From Ignavibacteriota bacterium (GTDB lineage Bacteria; Bacteroidota; Ignavibacteria; Ignavibacteriales; Melioribacteraceae): DNA of 64,000 nt. The notes below the pieces were generated by a model. That model was not told the DNA's origin. It did no database searches and saw only the letters and a program-made list of their open reading frames with translations. Where the stretch lies: positions 1 to 64,000 of the forward strand of contig PAAX01000014.1 of assembly GCA_002698995.1 (NCBI GenBank), written 5' to 3'. Each line of letters starts with the position of its first letter. Position 1 is the stretch's first letter. Below, piece after piece: positions 16,811 to 25,583 of this stretch. Both the position numbers and the translations under genes were made by a program.

Positions 16811-17644
16811 GTGAAAATTCTTTCAGTTATAATCCTTTTTTCAATTTCCATTTATGCGCAAACCGATACTTTAAAAACTACAAAGTATCAGAACGTAGTT
16901 TTAAAAACGGGAGAATCCTATGAGGGATATATTTTGGATGAAGATTCGCTTAATATAAAATTAAAAACTATCAATAGTATTGAGGTTAAAATTCCAAAAC
17001 GATTAATCAATAGATTAGAAGATATTAAAGGAGAGAAAATAGATTCGGTTTTTTACAAACATGATAAAAATGATTACCATCTCTACTTTGCCCAAACCGG
17101 TAAATCTATAGGTGCAGGTAACGTTTCTTTTGGTATTTCAGAAATCTTTTTTCCTTTTGTTACAGTAGGCATTACTGATTTCGCAAGTATAAGCGGCGGT
17201 ATTTCTCTTTTCCCATCTTTTAGCGATCAATTATTTTACATAGCGCCAAAACTAAATTACACTATCAATAATTTTTCATTTTCAGCAAATGCAATTTATT
17301 TCAATTCTTTTTCAAATGATAATGGCGGCAGCGGTTTAGCCTATTTAAGCTCAACAGTTGATCAAAAAAAGTATTCAATAACTGTTGGTTATGGTTCCGG
17401 ATTTGAGGAAAATAAATTTACTAAATTCAATTTTTTAATAGTTGGGTTAGAATTTAAAGCCGGTACAAGCTCAAAATTTATTTCTGAAAACTGGTTTTCC
17501 GGTTCGGATACTCCTTCTTTTATTTCATTCGGATTTAGAACTTTCAGTTCTACTCTTTCATGGGACTTTGGATTTATTACTCCAATTTATGATGACATTG
17601 GTTTCTTTATTCCTTGGGTTGGTGTAACTTATAACTTTAGATGA
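16811..17644 (+). CDS. Putative outer-membrane beta-barrel protein
   Basis: 277 aa from a GTG at 16811, chosen because it gives an ideal signal peptide (MKILSVIILFSISIYAQ); a TTG at 16784 would add nine residues before it. Residues about 20-75 form a small beta domain (VVLKTGESYEGYILDEDSL...) like the Sm-like or DUF-type folds seen at the start of many Bacteroidota envelope proteins. The remainder is rich in amphipathic strands (FASISGGISLFPSF, FSFSANAIYFNSF) and ends with aromatic VGVTYNFR, as outer-membrane barrels do. No enzyme motif. Function unknown. Confidence 0.65.
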   Translation: MKILSVIILFSISIYAQTDTLKTTKYQNVVLKTGESYEGYILDEDSLNIKLKTINSIEVKIPKRLINRLEDIKGEKIDSVFYKHDKNDYHLYFAQTGKSIGAGNVSFGISEIFFPFVTVGITDFASISGGISLFPSFSDQLFYIAPKLNYTINNFSFSANAIYFNSFSNDNGGSGLAYLSSTVDQKKYSITVGYGSGFEENKFTKFNFLIVGLEFKAGTSSKFISENWFSGSDTPSFISFGFRTFSSTLSWDFGFITPIYDDIGFFIPWVGVTYNFR

Positions 17645-17823
17645 TTCTGAGAATAACTACTTGAATTAATATCCTTCATTATACAGATTTTCTTTTCTCT
17701 GCCATAAAATCAATTTTTCTAAAATTACATATGCATACTGAATGAAAATAATAAAACATTTTTCATTTTTTATTTTCATAACTAAATTTAGCAGTCGATT
17801 CAAATTAATTCCGGAGAAACATT

Positions 17824-19677
17824 TTGAAAAAGCAAATTCTAATTTTTATTTCCATCTTATTTGTTTTTACAAACTGCAATGCACAGCAAAATCTATTAGA
17901 AGAAAATTATGTTAAGCAAGAATATAAAATTAAAATGAGAGATGGGACTAAACTTTTCACATCTGTTTATACTCCAAAAGATGATTCGCAGAATTATCCG
18001 ATAATTCTTAGAAGAACTCCATACAGTGCTGCTCCATACGGAATTAGTAATTATCCAAAAAATATTGATACTTGGAAACATTTAATTGAAGAAGGATACA
18101 TTTTTGTTTTTCAGGATGTTAGAGGAAGATTTATGTCCGAAGGTGAGTATGTAAATATGCGTCCTTATATTCCTAATAAAAGTAAAAACCAAATTGATGA
18201 AACAACCGATACATATGACACAATTGAATGGCTGATTAACAATATTCCAAACAACAACGGCAAAGTTGGATTGTATGGAATTTCTTATCCCGGATTTTAT
18301 TCATCGATGGGAGCAATTGATGCACATCCAAATTTAATTTGTGTTTCTCCTCAGGCTCCAATTGCTGATTGGTTTATTGGAGATGATTTTCATCATAACG
18401 GTGCGTTTAACTTGCCGCTAGCTTTTTCATTCTTTTCAACTTTTGGTATAGAGCAGGATTCTCTTTACAAATCATGGCCAAAGAGATCTTTCGAATTTAA
18501 TACTGAAGACGGTTATAAATTTTATTTGGATATGGGTCCATTAAAAAATGCGAACAACAAATATTTAAAAAATGAAATTCCTTTTTGGAATGATTTAATG
18601 AATAATGGAACATATAATGATTTTTGGAAATCAAGAAATATTAGACCTCATCTTAAGAATATCAATCCCGCAGTTATGGTAGTAGGAGGATTTTTTGATG
18701 CAGAAAATTGTTTTGGTGCACTTGAGACTTATAAATCAATTGAAAACCAAAATCCAACTATAAACAATACTTTAGTAATGGGTCCATGGTACCATGGCGG
18801 CTGGGTTAGAAGCGACGGTGATAAATTAGGAAATGTTTTCTTCGGATCAATGACCTCAGAGTATTACATTCAAAATGTAGAGCTCCCTTTTTTTAATTAT
18901 CACTTAAAAGGAAAAGGAGAATTGAATCTTCCCGAAGCATTAATATTTGAAACCGGTTCCAATGTTTGGAAAAGTTATGAATCATGGCCTCCAAATAATT
19001 TAGTTAAGAAAGATTTATTTATTAATTCAGATGGAACTCTTACATTCAACAAAAAAGAAAATCAAAATGAATATACAGAATACGTAAGTGATCCAAGCAA
19101 TCCGGTTCCTTATACTCAGACAAAATCTGTTAGAATGGTAAAGGAATATATGGTTGAAGATCAGCGATTTGTTAGCAACAGAAGTGATGTCTTAGTTTTT
19201 GAAAGCGATGTTTTGGAAAACAATGTAACTTTAGCCGGATCAATTAATGTGGAATTTTTTGTTTCAACTTCTGGCACAGACTCTGATTGGATTATAAAAA
19301 TTATTGATGTATTCCCCGATGATTATCCTAATTATGAATTTACTCCCGACAGTATAAAAATGGGGGGCTTTCAAATGTTAGTCCGCGGTGATATTATGCG
19401 TGGTAAATTTAGAAACAGTTTTGAGAATCCAGAACCATTTATTCCGAATGAAGTTACAAAAATTTCGTTTGCATTGAATGATGTAAGTCATACTTTTAAA
19501 AAGGGACACAAAATCATGGTTCAAATACAAAGTTCTTGGTTCCCTTTATTTGATAGGAATCCACAGAAGTTTGTTGATATCTATAATGCTGATGAATCAG
19601 ATTTTCAAAAAGCAATTAATAGAGTTTACAGCAGCAATGATTTTCCATCAAAAATTGAAATAAATGTTATTGAGTAA
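17824..19677 (+). CDS. Secreted CocE/NonD-family (S15-like) serine hydrolase
   Basis: 617 aa with a TTG start; GGAG lies eight bases upstream. After a signal peptide, the alpha/beta-hydrolase domain shows GLYGISYPGFYSSM with nucleophile Ser154, the QDVRGRFMSEGEY block that shapes the oxyanion region, and VMGPWYHGGWVR with the catalytic His. AVMVVGGFFDAENCFGALE probably supplies the acid. The C-terminal third is the jelly-roll X-Pro dipeptidyl-peptidase C domain. Relatives hydrolyse acyl or peptide bonds (cocaine esterase, alpha-amino-acid ester hydrolase, glutaryl-7-ACA acylase). Physiological substrate unknown. It ends one base before the convergent TonB receptor gene. Confidence 0.9.
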   Translation: MKKQILIFISILFVFTNCNAQQNLLEENYVKQEYKIKMRDGTKLFTSVYTPKDDSQNYPIILRRTPYSAAPYGISNYPKNIDTWKHLIEEGYIFVFQDVRGRFMSEGEYVNMRPYIPNKSKNQIDETTDTYDTIEWLINNIPNNNGKVGLYGISYPGFYSSMGAIDAHPNLICVSPQAPIADWFIGDDFHHNGAFNLPLAFSFFSTFGIEQDSLYKSWPKRSFEFNTEDGYKFYLDMGPLKNANNKYLKNEIPFWNDLMNNGTYNDFWKSRNIRPHLKNINPAVMVVGGFFDAENCFGALETYKSIENQNPTINNTLVMGPWYHGGWVRSDGDKLGNVFFGSMTSEYYIQNVELPFFNYHLKGKGELNLPEALIFETGSNVWKSYESWPPNNLVKKDLFINSDGTLTFNKKENQNEYTEYVSDPSNPVPYTQTKSVRMVKEYMVEDQRFVSNRSDVLVFESDVLENNVTLAGSINVEFFVSTSGTDSDWIIKIIDVFPDDYPNYEFTPDSIKMGGFQMLVRGDIMRGKFRNSFENPEPFIPNEVTKISFALNDVSHTFKKGHKIMVQIQSSWFPLFDRNPQKFVDIYNADESDFQKAINRVYSSNDFPSKIEINVIE

Positions 19678-19678
19678 A

Positions 19679-21874
19679 TTATAAATGGAAATACAATTTA
19701 TAAGTAGCTCTTAAATTAAATCCGGCTTCAGGAAGTATAGATTTAATTCTAGATAAATGATTTCTATGTTCTCTGTTTAGGATATTATCAAGATTAATTG
19801 AGATGTTGTGAATCAAATTATTGCTGTAGAATGAGTATTGACCAAATGCATTAAAAATTATGTATCCGGCAGTCGGTTCTTCAAAAGCATCAACATAATT
19901 TTGATCTGCTGTCATTTCGCTGTTTATTCCAAATGAATAAACATCATTAGTATAGCTAATTCCAAAGACCCCTTTTAGTGGTGGGATTTGCGGTAATGAA
20001 CCGCCCGATTTAAATTCTCCTCTTGTGTAACTTATTGATGAACTAAGCTTTATTTCATCTGTCATATTCCAATCAATTTGGTTTTCTATTCCATACATAT
20101 ATGCTTCTACTCCAAATGTTTTATAGATTGGAAGAAAAGTTGCAAAGTTTGTTTCACCTGTATTTCTAGGAATGATATAATAGGACAAATCATTTCTGAA
20201 AATATTCAGATTGAAATACAAATCTCTAAATTTATGATAAACAAAAACTTCAGAACCAAATCCTCTTTCTGCTTCTAATTCAGGATTTCCAATTTCGTAT
20301 GAATATGCTGCTAAATGGGGACCTTCTGAGAAGAGTTCTTCAATTGTTGGAACACGTGAGGAACGATTGATATTAAATCCAATATAAACAATCTTAGATA
20401 ATTCATACAAAGCTGAAAAAGAAAGTGAATACGTATTGAATATTTTTTCTCTTATATAACCAATTTTGGAATTCGGTTTTTCTTTATCCGGAGTAACCTT
20501 ATCGAAATTGTATCTTGCACCAAACTCAAAGCTGAATTTTCTGTATGAAAAACTTTCAAATAAATAAGCAGAGAGATTTAATGATTTACTTTGTGGAGTA
20601 AAAACAAATCCGCCTACTGTAAAATCACGGCTTTCAAAACTCAATCCGTATGTACCGCTGTTAAAAAACAAAAACTGATTATGATTAAAATTAGTGTAAC
20701 CAACATAATTTTCAATTTTAAACTCAGATCCAATTCTTCCGCTGGCTTCAAATTCTTTATGTCTATATGTACTTTTACTCAAATGAAATTCAATATCATT
20801 AACTGCAGGAGTATGAAGACTAATCTTTCCTTTTACATTATTCTGAATTCTGTACATTTCAATATCAACACCTTTAGGATGGGCTCCAACAAATCCTCCC
20901 GGAACTCCGTAATTCAATTCAAAATTTCTGAATGAATACCCAATGAAACCAAAACTTGGAACGAAAGAAGTACTAAAACTATAATTCAGATTTTCTGAAT
21001 AAGAATTATCTAAAACTCCATTTGGTGTTGAGATATCATTAGTTTTACGTCTGCTTAAATCTCCGCGTACAGCAAAATTTTCAATCGGTATTTCTGCATT
21101 AACTGAACCCAAATAACCTTTATTAACTGTTTCGCCATAAAATCCAGCAGTTCCATAAATTTCATTATGAAGAACTTCCGGTATTTCATTCCTAACAATA
21201 TTAACTACGCCACCGATTGTAGTTGGAGATTTCAATAAAACTTTTGGTCCACGTAAAACTTCAATTCGGGATACACCAAAAGGTTCAATAGAAACTGCAT
21301 GATCAGGTGAAGTAGATGAAAGATCAGTTGTTTTATTCCCATCTTCTGAGATATGAACTCGGTCTCCTCCAAGTCCTCTTATTACAGGTCTAGCCGGTGC
21401 TGGGCCCATAGACCTTATTGCTAATCCTGTCTCATTCTTTAAAGTTGCTGCTAAAGTTTGGCCTAAATCCTTTTCAAGCTCTTTTCCTTTAAGCACATTT
21501 GAAATCTCGTAAAGATCATCAAACTTAGATTGTGGTGTTTGTCCCGTTATAATAACAGGAGAAATCTCAATAGTTTTGGGAATCAAATAAATGATAATTC
21601 TCTTATTATCATTAGGATTGTGCTTCACTTTAGTAATATTTTCTTGATAAGCTACATGAGTTACTTTTAATAAATGCTCATTATGATCAATTGAAATAAA
21701 CTCAAATTCTCCATTTGCATTGGTAGTTGTATAAAGTTTATCATCAACAAGAGCAACTTCTGCAGATGCAATTGGTTTATTTGTTTCTGAATCAATTACA
21801 ATCCCCTGCAGTTTACCATCAAAGGCAAAGAGATTGAAAATAATGCTTAGAGCTAAATAAAGAATTCCTTTCAT
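19679..21874 (-). CDS. TonB-dependent receptor, ZnuD-like
   Basis: 731 aa. Signal peptide, then a carboxypeptidase-regulatory-like domain (about 22-95), a plug (about 110-230) and a 22-strand barrel ending in YKLYFHL. The plug phrase RPVIRGLGGDRVHISEDGNK followed by SPDHAVSIEPFGVSRIEVLRGP closely echoes the neisserial zinc receptor ZnuD (VIRGQTGRRIKVL... SPDHAIMVD... VEILRGP), and later RVPTIEELFSEGPHLA and NILNREHRNHLSRIKSILPEAG also correspond. It lacks ZnuD's His-rich loop. Substrate metal is inferred. Last gene of a minus-strand cassette with a lipoprotein and a small His/Cys protein; a hairpin with a U-tract lies in the 77-base gap upstream. Confidence 0.87.
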   Translation of the reverse strand: MKGILYLALSIIFNLFAFDGKLQGIVIDSETNKPIASAEVALVDDKLYTTTNANGEFEFISIDHNEHLLKVTHVAYQENITKVKHNPNDNKRIIIYLIPKTIEISPVIITGQTPQSKFDDLYEISNVLKGKELEKDLGQTLAATLKNETGLAIRSMGPAPARPVIRGLGGDRVHISEDGNKTTDLSSTSPDHAVSIEPFGVSRIEVLRGPKVLLKSPTTIGGVVNIVRNEIPEVLHNEIYGTAGFYGETVNKGYLGSVNAEIPIENFAVRGDLSRRKTNDISTPNGVLDNSYSENLNYSFSTSFVPSFGFIGYSFRNFELNYGVPGGFVGAHPKGVDIEMYRIQNNVKGKISLHTPAVNDIEFHLSKSTYRHKEFEASGRIGSEFKIENYVGYTNFNHNQFLFFNSGTYGLSFESRDFTVGGFVFTPQSKSLNLSAYLFESFSYRKFSFEFGARYNFDKVTPDKEKPNSKIGYIREKIFNTYSLSFSALYELSKIVYIGFNINRSSRVPTIEELFSEGPHLAAYSYEIGNPELEAERGFGSEVFVYHKFRDLYFNLNIFRNDLSYYIIPRNTGETNFATFLPIYKTFGVEAYMYGIENQIDWNMTDEIKLSSSISYTRGEFKSGGSLPQIPPLKGVFGISYTNDVYSFGINSEMTADQNYVDAFEEPTAGYIIFNAFGQYSFYSNNLIHNISINLDNILNREHRNHLSRIKSILPEAGFNLRATYKLYFHL

Positions 21875-21901
21875 AATTTTATCAAATCCTAAAACATAAA
21901 A

Positions 21902-21944
21902 GCTGTTTCAACAGTTTATAAAGAAATAAGCCTGTTAAAACAGC
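21902..21944 (-). terminator. Attenuator-like terminator between the lipoprotein and TonB receptor genes
   Basis: On the minus strand GCTGTTTTAACAG and CTGTTGAAACAGC form a 13-base stem with one mismatch and are followed by TTTTTATGTTTT. It lies inside the cassette, after the lipoprotein stop and before the receptor start, so it may reduce or regulate receptor expression. Confidence 0.6.
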
Positions 21945-21951
21945 CAAAAAA

Positions 21952-22788
21952 TTAATTAACGTTAATCTGAATATTAGCAAAAGTTTTTTCAATTGATCCA
22001 TCATGCAAAAGACTGATTTCCAACTGAGCAGTTCCAACCGATTTAGCTTCAATTTTAAATGCATACGGTTCAGCTGCATCTTGTCCGGTTATAACCGCAA
22101 CATTAGTATTTGAAATACTCAACTGTATTCCATGGTCAGGTACCGGAGGTTGAAATTGGGTTCCGTTTTCATCAAAAAATTTAACTACTAGATGATCTGT
22201 TGTTGTACCATTCTGCAATGCAAAATTTCCATTAACTGATCCATCTTGGTTGATTTTTACTAATTGATTTCCGCTCTCTTCATCAAAAATAATCAATCCA
22301 ACAGGTTCTCCGTAAGATCCTTCTTCATGTTCAATTTTAACCGGAATTTTGCCGGATCTAAAATCGGAATGTCCTTCATGCATAATAAAGAATTCAATTT
22401 TGGTTTCCCCTTCTTTCAATCCTTTTATATGAAATTCATAACCTCCTTCTTCTCCGGGATGCTGCCAAACTTCAAAAATAGTTGGATCATCTATTTCCCA
22501 TGCTAACTTTGGTTCAGATGGCGGAGCAATTTCATTTTCATCTTCGTCTATAAAAGTAATATCAAGAGCATCTCCAATTGCTCCTTCGGGTCCTTTTAAT
22601 GTGTCTGTAGTTATTCCTCTTAATATTCTTGCTGCTTCAATGCCGGATGTTCTAAAAACCATTCCAATTGCTTCAAAATGTTCTTCTTGTGTACTTACGG
22701 GATCATCGGTTTTATCACATGAAGTAACAAATAAAGCTGAGATCAAAATTGTAAACGCAATTACAAATCTTTTAAATAGAATTGACAT
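21952..22788 (-). CDS. Exported lipoprotein of a putative metal-uptake cassette, unknown family
   Basis: 278 aa. The signal peptide has lipobox VTSC (Cys24). The mature protein appears to be two Ig-like beta repeats: EIAPPSEPKLAWEIDDPTIFEV...LKEGETKIEFFIMHEGH and TQFQPPVPDHGIQLSISNTNVAVIT...SVGTAQLEISLLHDG are parallel in wording, suggesting an internal duplication. The motif HEGHSDFRSGKIPVKIEHEEG and the preceding EEHFEAIGMVF are His/Glu-rich, compatible with metal binding. Encoded directly before a ZnuD-like receptor, so probably a surface or periplasmic metal-binding partner. This is inference from context; I do not recognise the family. Confidence 0.65.
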   Translation of the reverse strand: MSILFKRFVIAFTILISALFVTSCDKTDDPVSTQEEHFEAIGMVFRTSGIEAARILRGITTDTLKGPEGAIGDALDITFIDEDENEIAPPSEPKLAWEIDDPTIFEVWQHPGEEGGYEFHIKGLKEGETKIEFFIMHEGHSDFRSGKIPVKIEHEEGSYGEPVGLIIFDEESGNQLVKINQDGSVNGNFALQNGTTTDHLVVKFFDENGTQFQPPVPDHGIQLSISNTNVAVITGQDAAEPYAFKIEAKSVGTAQLEISLLHDGSIEKTFANIQINVN

Positions 22789-22840
22789 ACTAATTCCTCC
22801 TAAAGCGAATTGTTTATAAATAATTATGTTTTTCTTTTAA

Positions 22841-23197
22841 TTAGGAATTGTATGCGGGAGGTGCGCGTAATTTACTTAAGAGAAATTTTTGATTTAAGAG
22901 ATGTAATTTATTCGATTGAAGATCTACAATTATTTCTTTGAATTCTTCATCAATGGTAAATGATTTTTTTACTATTGTTTGAAAATTTGCGAAATGCAAA
23001 ATTGTACATTTGTAAGGATCATGAATTGTGTAATTGGAAGCATCTTCATGATTAGAGATATTTTTCTCAGAATTATAATCAATATCAATCTTATGGCTGT
23101 GAAGAGATGTAAGTGTAAGTAAAAATAAATATGAAAATAAAACCACAATAGAAATGGTCTTTTCTCTATTTATTAATATTTTTTTTACTCTTCTCAT
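22841..23197 (-). CDS. Small exported His/Cys protein ending in RAPP (DUF2946-like)
   Basis: 118 aa from the ATG at 23197; an upstream ATG at 23233 would add 12 residues but buries the signal peptide. MRRVKKILINREKTISIVVLFSYLFLLTL is a membrane anchor or signal, directly followed by SLHSHKID, then NHEDASNYTIHD, a lone Cys in KCTILHF, and the C-terminus LSKLRAPPAYNS. The layout of His-rich patch, Cys..HF and terminal RAPP recalls the small DUF2946-type proteins often found beside metal-related TonB receptor genes. Resemblance only. First gene of the cassette and so a candidate sensor or periplasmic metal-binding factor. Confidence 0.6.
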   Translation of the reverse strand: MRRVKKILINREKTISIVVLFSYLFLLTLTSLHSHKIDIDYNSEKNISNHEDASNYTIHDPYKCTILHFANFQTIVKKSFTIDEEFKEIIVDLQSNKLHLLNQKFLLSKLRAPPAYNS

Positions 23198-23363
23198 TTC
23201 AATCTTAACTTTTCTACAATTTTTTAACAACAAAAGATAATTAAAAATTCATTTTAAAATAATTTTAAATAAGATGCAGTGTCAAAATTTACCTTGACAT
23301 ATTTTCTACTATTTGCCAACTGAGATATGAATAAATTGGTTTTGAAATTCTAAATTGATTTTT

Positions 23364-24023
23364 CTAATCGACCTCAAATTTAATTGATTCTGTTAATTTT
23401 TTGTTTGTTTCGCGCGTAAGTTGATATTCTTCATTCAATTGCTTTAGAAGGAAAAAATAAGTAAAAACAATATTCTTAAATTTTTGATCGCCACTTAAAT
23501 CTTTCAGCATTCTTCCATTAGCCATATTCAAATTTTCCAAACCGATTGGATAAACATAGGTGCTTACAAAATCATTATAAACATTTTCTACCAAAGTAAT
23601 GCTCTCGTATCTCAGATAGAGATCAACAATATCCTTTCTCAATTTTTGATTTGATATAATTGACAAATTACCGGCATATTTTAATGACTCATAAGTGCTT
23701 GTTTGTCTATCAAAAGTAAATTGATTGATCATTACTGCTAATATTTGAGCCTGCAGTAACATTCTCTCTTCGGAAACGGCATCATCATATTTTTCAATTA
23801 TTGATTCAAGATTAATCAGATTCTTTTCATTCATCCCTATAAGTGTATCAAGTGAATTTAGATCAGATTCCAAATCACTTTGGAAACTAATCAGATACTC
23901 CGTTTCCATTTTGGATTCTTGATAATTATCATATATCCTGTCAAAAATAAACGCAAAGGATACACCGGCAAATACAACAAATAATTCAAAAAAATAGAAA
24001 CTGATATTTTTCTTATCCGCCAT
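23364..24023 (-). CDS. Membrane-anchored helical protein of unknown function (DUF6090-like)
   Basis: 219 aa. One N-terminal membrane helix (FYFFELFVVFAGVSFAFIFDRIYDN) is followed by a long, mostly helical extracytoplasmic part with LESDLNSLDTLIGMNEKNLINLESIIEKYDDA suggesting a coiled coil. The pattern of a hydrophobic helix, D-x-W/Y-like turn and then (L/E)-rich helices resembles the DUF6090 group common in Bacteroidota, but I cannot confirm it. The 24-base gap to the upstream dacB-like gene suggests co-transcription. No catalytic motif. Confidence 0.6.
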   Translation of the reverse strand: MADKKNISFYFFELFVVFAGVSFAFIFDRIYDNYQESKMETEYLISFQSDLESDLNSLDTLIGMNEKNLINLESIIEKYDDAVSEERMLLQAQILAVMINQFTFDRQTSTYESLKYAGNLSIISNQKLRKDIVDLYLRYESITLVENVYNDFVSTYVYPIGLENLNMANGRMLKDLSGDQKFKNIVFTYFFLLKQLNEEYQLTRETNKKLTESIKFEVD

Positions 24024-24047
24024 TTGTTATCTCTTTTTGTTTATAAT

Positions 24048-25514
24048 CTACTTTTTTAATTCTGCTAACTCAATCATAATTTTTTCATGAATTTTTGATA
24101 CGGCTGACGAACTTCCTTCATAATTGTTTGCAATAAAAGAAAATGAAATTGTCCGTCCCTCTTTATCTTTTACATATCCTTGATGTGATCTTACTCCCCC
24201 AATAAAACCGGATTTAACTCTTCCGTTCTTTTCCAGCGATGTTCCTTTTCCATAGTTTCCAAATGCTGCAATATCTTCTGAGTCACCGGTGATACCAAGT
24301 GAATTATAAAACGGTATAAAAGATTTTGAGTTATACATATAATCCAAAAATTGAACGAAAGTAACTGTTGTAATTGCATTGGATCTGCTCAAACCGGAAC
24401 CATCAAATAAGTTTAATCCCTTTGTAGAAATATTTTTTTCTTTAAGAAACTTACTTACTACTTCAATTCCAGCTTCAGTTGTTCCTTCCCCTTTTATTAC
24501 AAATCCGATTTCCTTTAGGAGCATTTCAGTATAAAAATTAAAACTCTTCTTGTTGATGATATAAACAATCTTGTCCAAGGTAGGAGAAGCTTTTTCAAAA
24601 ATCATTTTCTCCAATGAATATGACTTTGGGGTTTCCAAAATCTTTGCAGTTCCATTTACTTTAATTCCGTTTTCATTTAATATCCTTAATAGAAACTGAG
24701 CAGCAAATAAAGGTGGATTTGGAATCGAACCTTTTATTGAGAACTCATCAACTCCCGCCGGAACCGTTCCTCTTAATACTGCATTAAATAGATTTGGTGC
24801 ACTAAAAATATAGCCGTTATCACCCGAACCTTTTGCTCCGGTTTTCATATAATTTGTAAAAGTTAGATTCGGGATTGCCGGTTCAGTTCTTAATACTTCT
24901 GCTATATCTCCCTTTGCTTTGCCCGGTTTGAAGTATAATTCATATAGATTATCATTCAATGATAAAGCCGTATTACTCGTCCCGTAGTAATTTCCAATAT
25001 CAATCCAATACCAATTATTAGGAATTGCATTATCGCTGTACTTCAAAGCATCTGCATAAATGTTACCATTAATTATTTTGATATTAAGCTTTTTGAAGGA
25101 AGAATAAATCTCATTAGAAAGCTGATCTAAATCTGATGAACCTTCAACTCTTGATGAACCAAATGTGGGATCTCCTCCACCCACAAAGTAAATATCACCG
25201 TTTAATATTCCGTCTTCCAATTTCCCATCATAAAATATTCTAGTGAAAAATCTGTAATCTTTTCCGAGAAGTTCAAGTCCTACTCCGCTTGTAATTATTT
25301 TCAATCCTGATGCTGGGGCAAGAGCTTTATTGCTGTTCAATGTAATAAGAGGCTTTTTATCATCAACATATTTTGCATAAACACTCCAAACAGCACTTTG
25401 CATATTATCTTGATTAGAATATTCTTCTATCTGCTTCTGCAGTTTGATGTTTGTCTGAGCATTTAATGAAATAACTAAGAGGAGAAAAAGAGAAATAATT
25501 TTTTTCATGATCAT
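24048..25514 (-). CDS. dacB: D-alanyl-D-alanine carboxypeptidase/endopeptidase (PBP4, family S13)
   Basis: 488 aa. Starts MIMKK; the ATG at 25508 is an alternative. Signal peptide ends LNAQ. The penicillin-binding motifs are SGLK (Ser69, Lys72), LSRSNAITT (SxN) and VKSGFIGGVRSHQGYV (KSG, the KTG equivalent). The AAPNLFNAVL and VGGGDPTFGSSR blocks are typical of S13. It cuts D-Ala-D-Ala and peptidoglycan cross-links in the periplasm. Length matches the family. It heads a two-gene minus-strand unit with the membrane protein at 23364 and is divergent from the aldo/keto reductase. Confidence 0.92.
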   Translation of the reverse strand: MIMKKIISLFLLLVISLNAQTNIKLQKQIEEYSNQDNMQSAVWSVYAKYVDDKKPLITLNSNKALAPASGLKIITSGVGLELLGKDYRFFTRIFYDGKLEDGILNGDIYFVGGGDPTFGSSRVEGSSDLDQLSNEIYSSFKKLNIKIINGNIYADALKYSDNAIPNNWYWIDIGNYYGTSNTALSLNDNLYELYFKPGKAKGDIAEVLRTEPAIPNLTFTNYMKTGAKGSGDNGYIFSAPNLFNAVLRGTVPAGVDEFSIKGSIPNPPLFAAQFLLRILNENGIKVNGTAKILETPKSYSLEKMIFEKASPTLDKIVYIINKKSFNFYTEMLLKEIGFVIKGEGTTEAGIEVVSKFLKEKNISTKGLNLFDGSGLSRSNAITTVTFVQFLDYMYNSKSFIPFYNSLGITGDSEDIAAFGNYGKGTSLEKNGRVKSGFIGGVRSHQGYVKDKEGRTISFSFIANNYEGSSSAVSKIHEKIMIELAELKK

Positions 25515-25583
25515 TCATATTTATTAATGAGATTCACAAATTTATTAAATTGATTATTAAAAGAAATCAACTAAGGAATTATT

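Noticed and set aside
20078-20935. Several ORFs of 60-114 aa on the plus strand within the TonB receptor gene
   Set aside because: Antisense shadows; their sequences are low-complexity and Cys/Ser/Ile-rich as expected from the complement of beta-strand codons.
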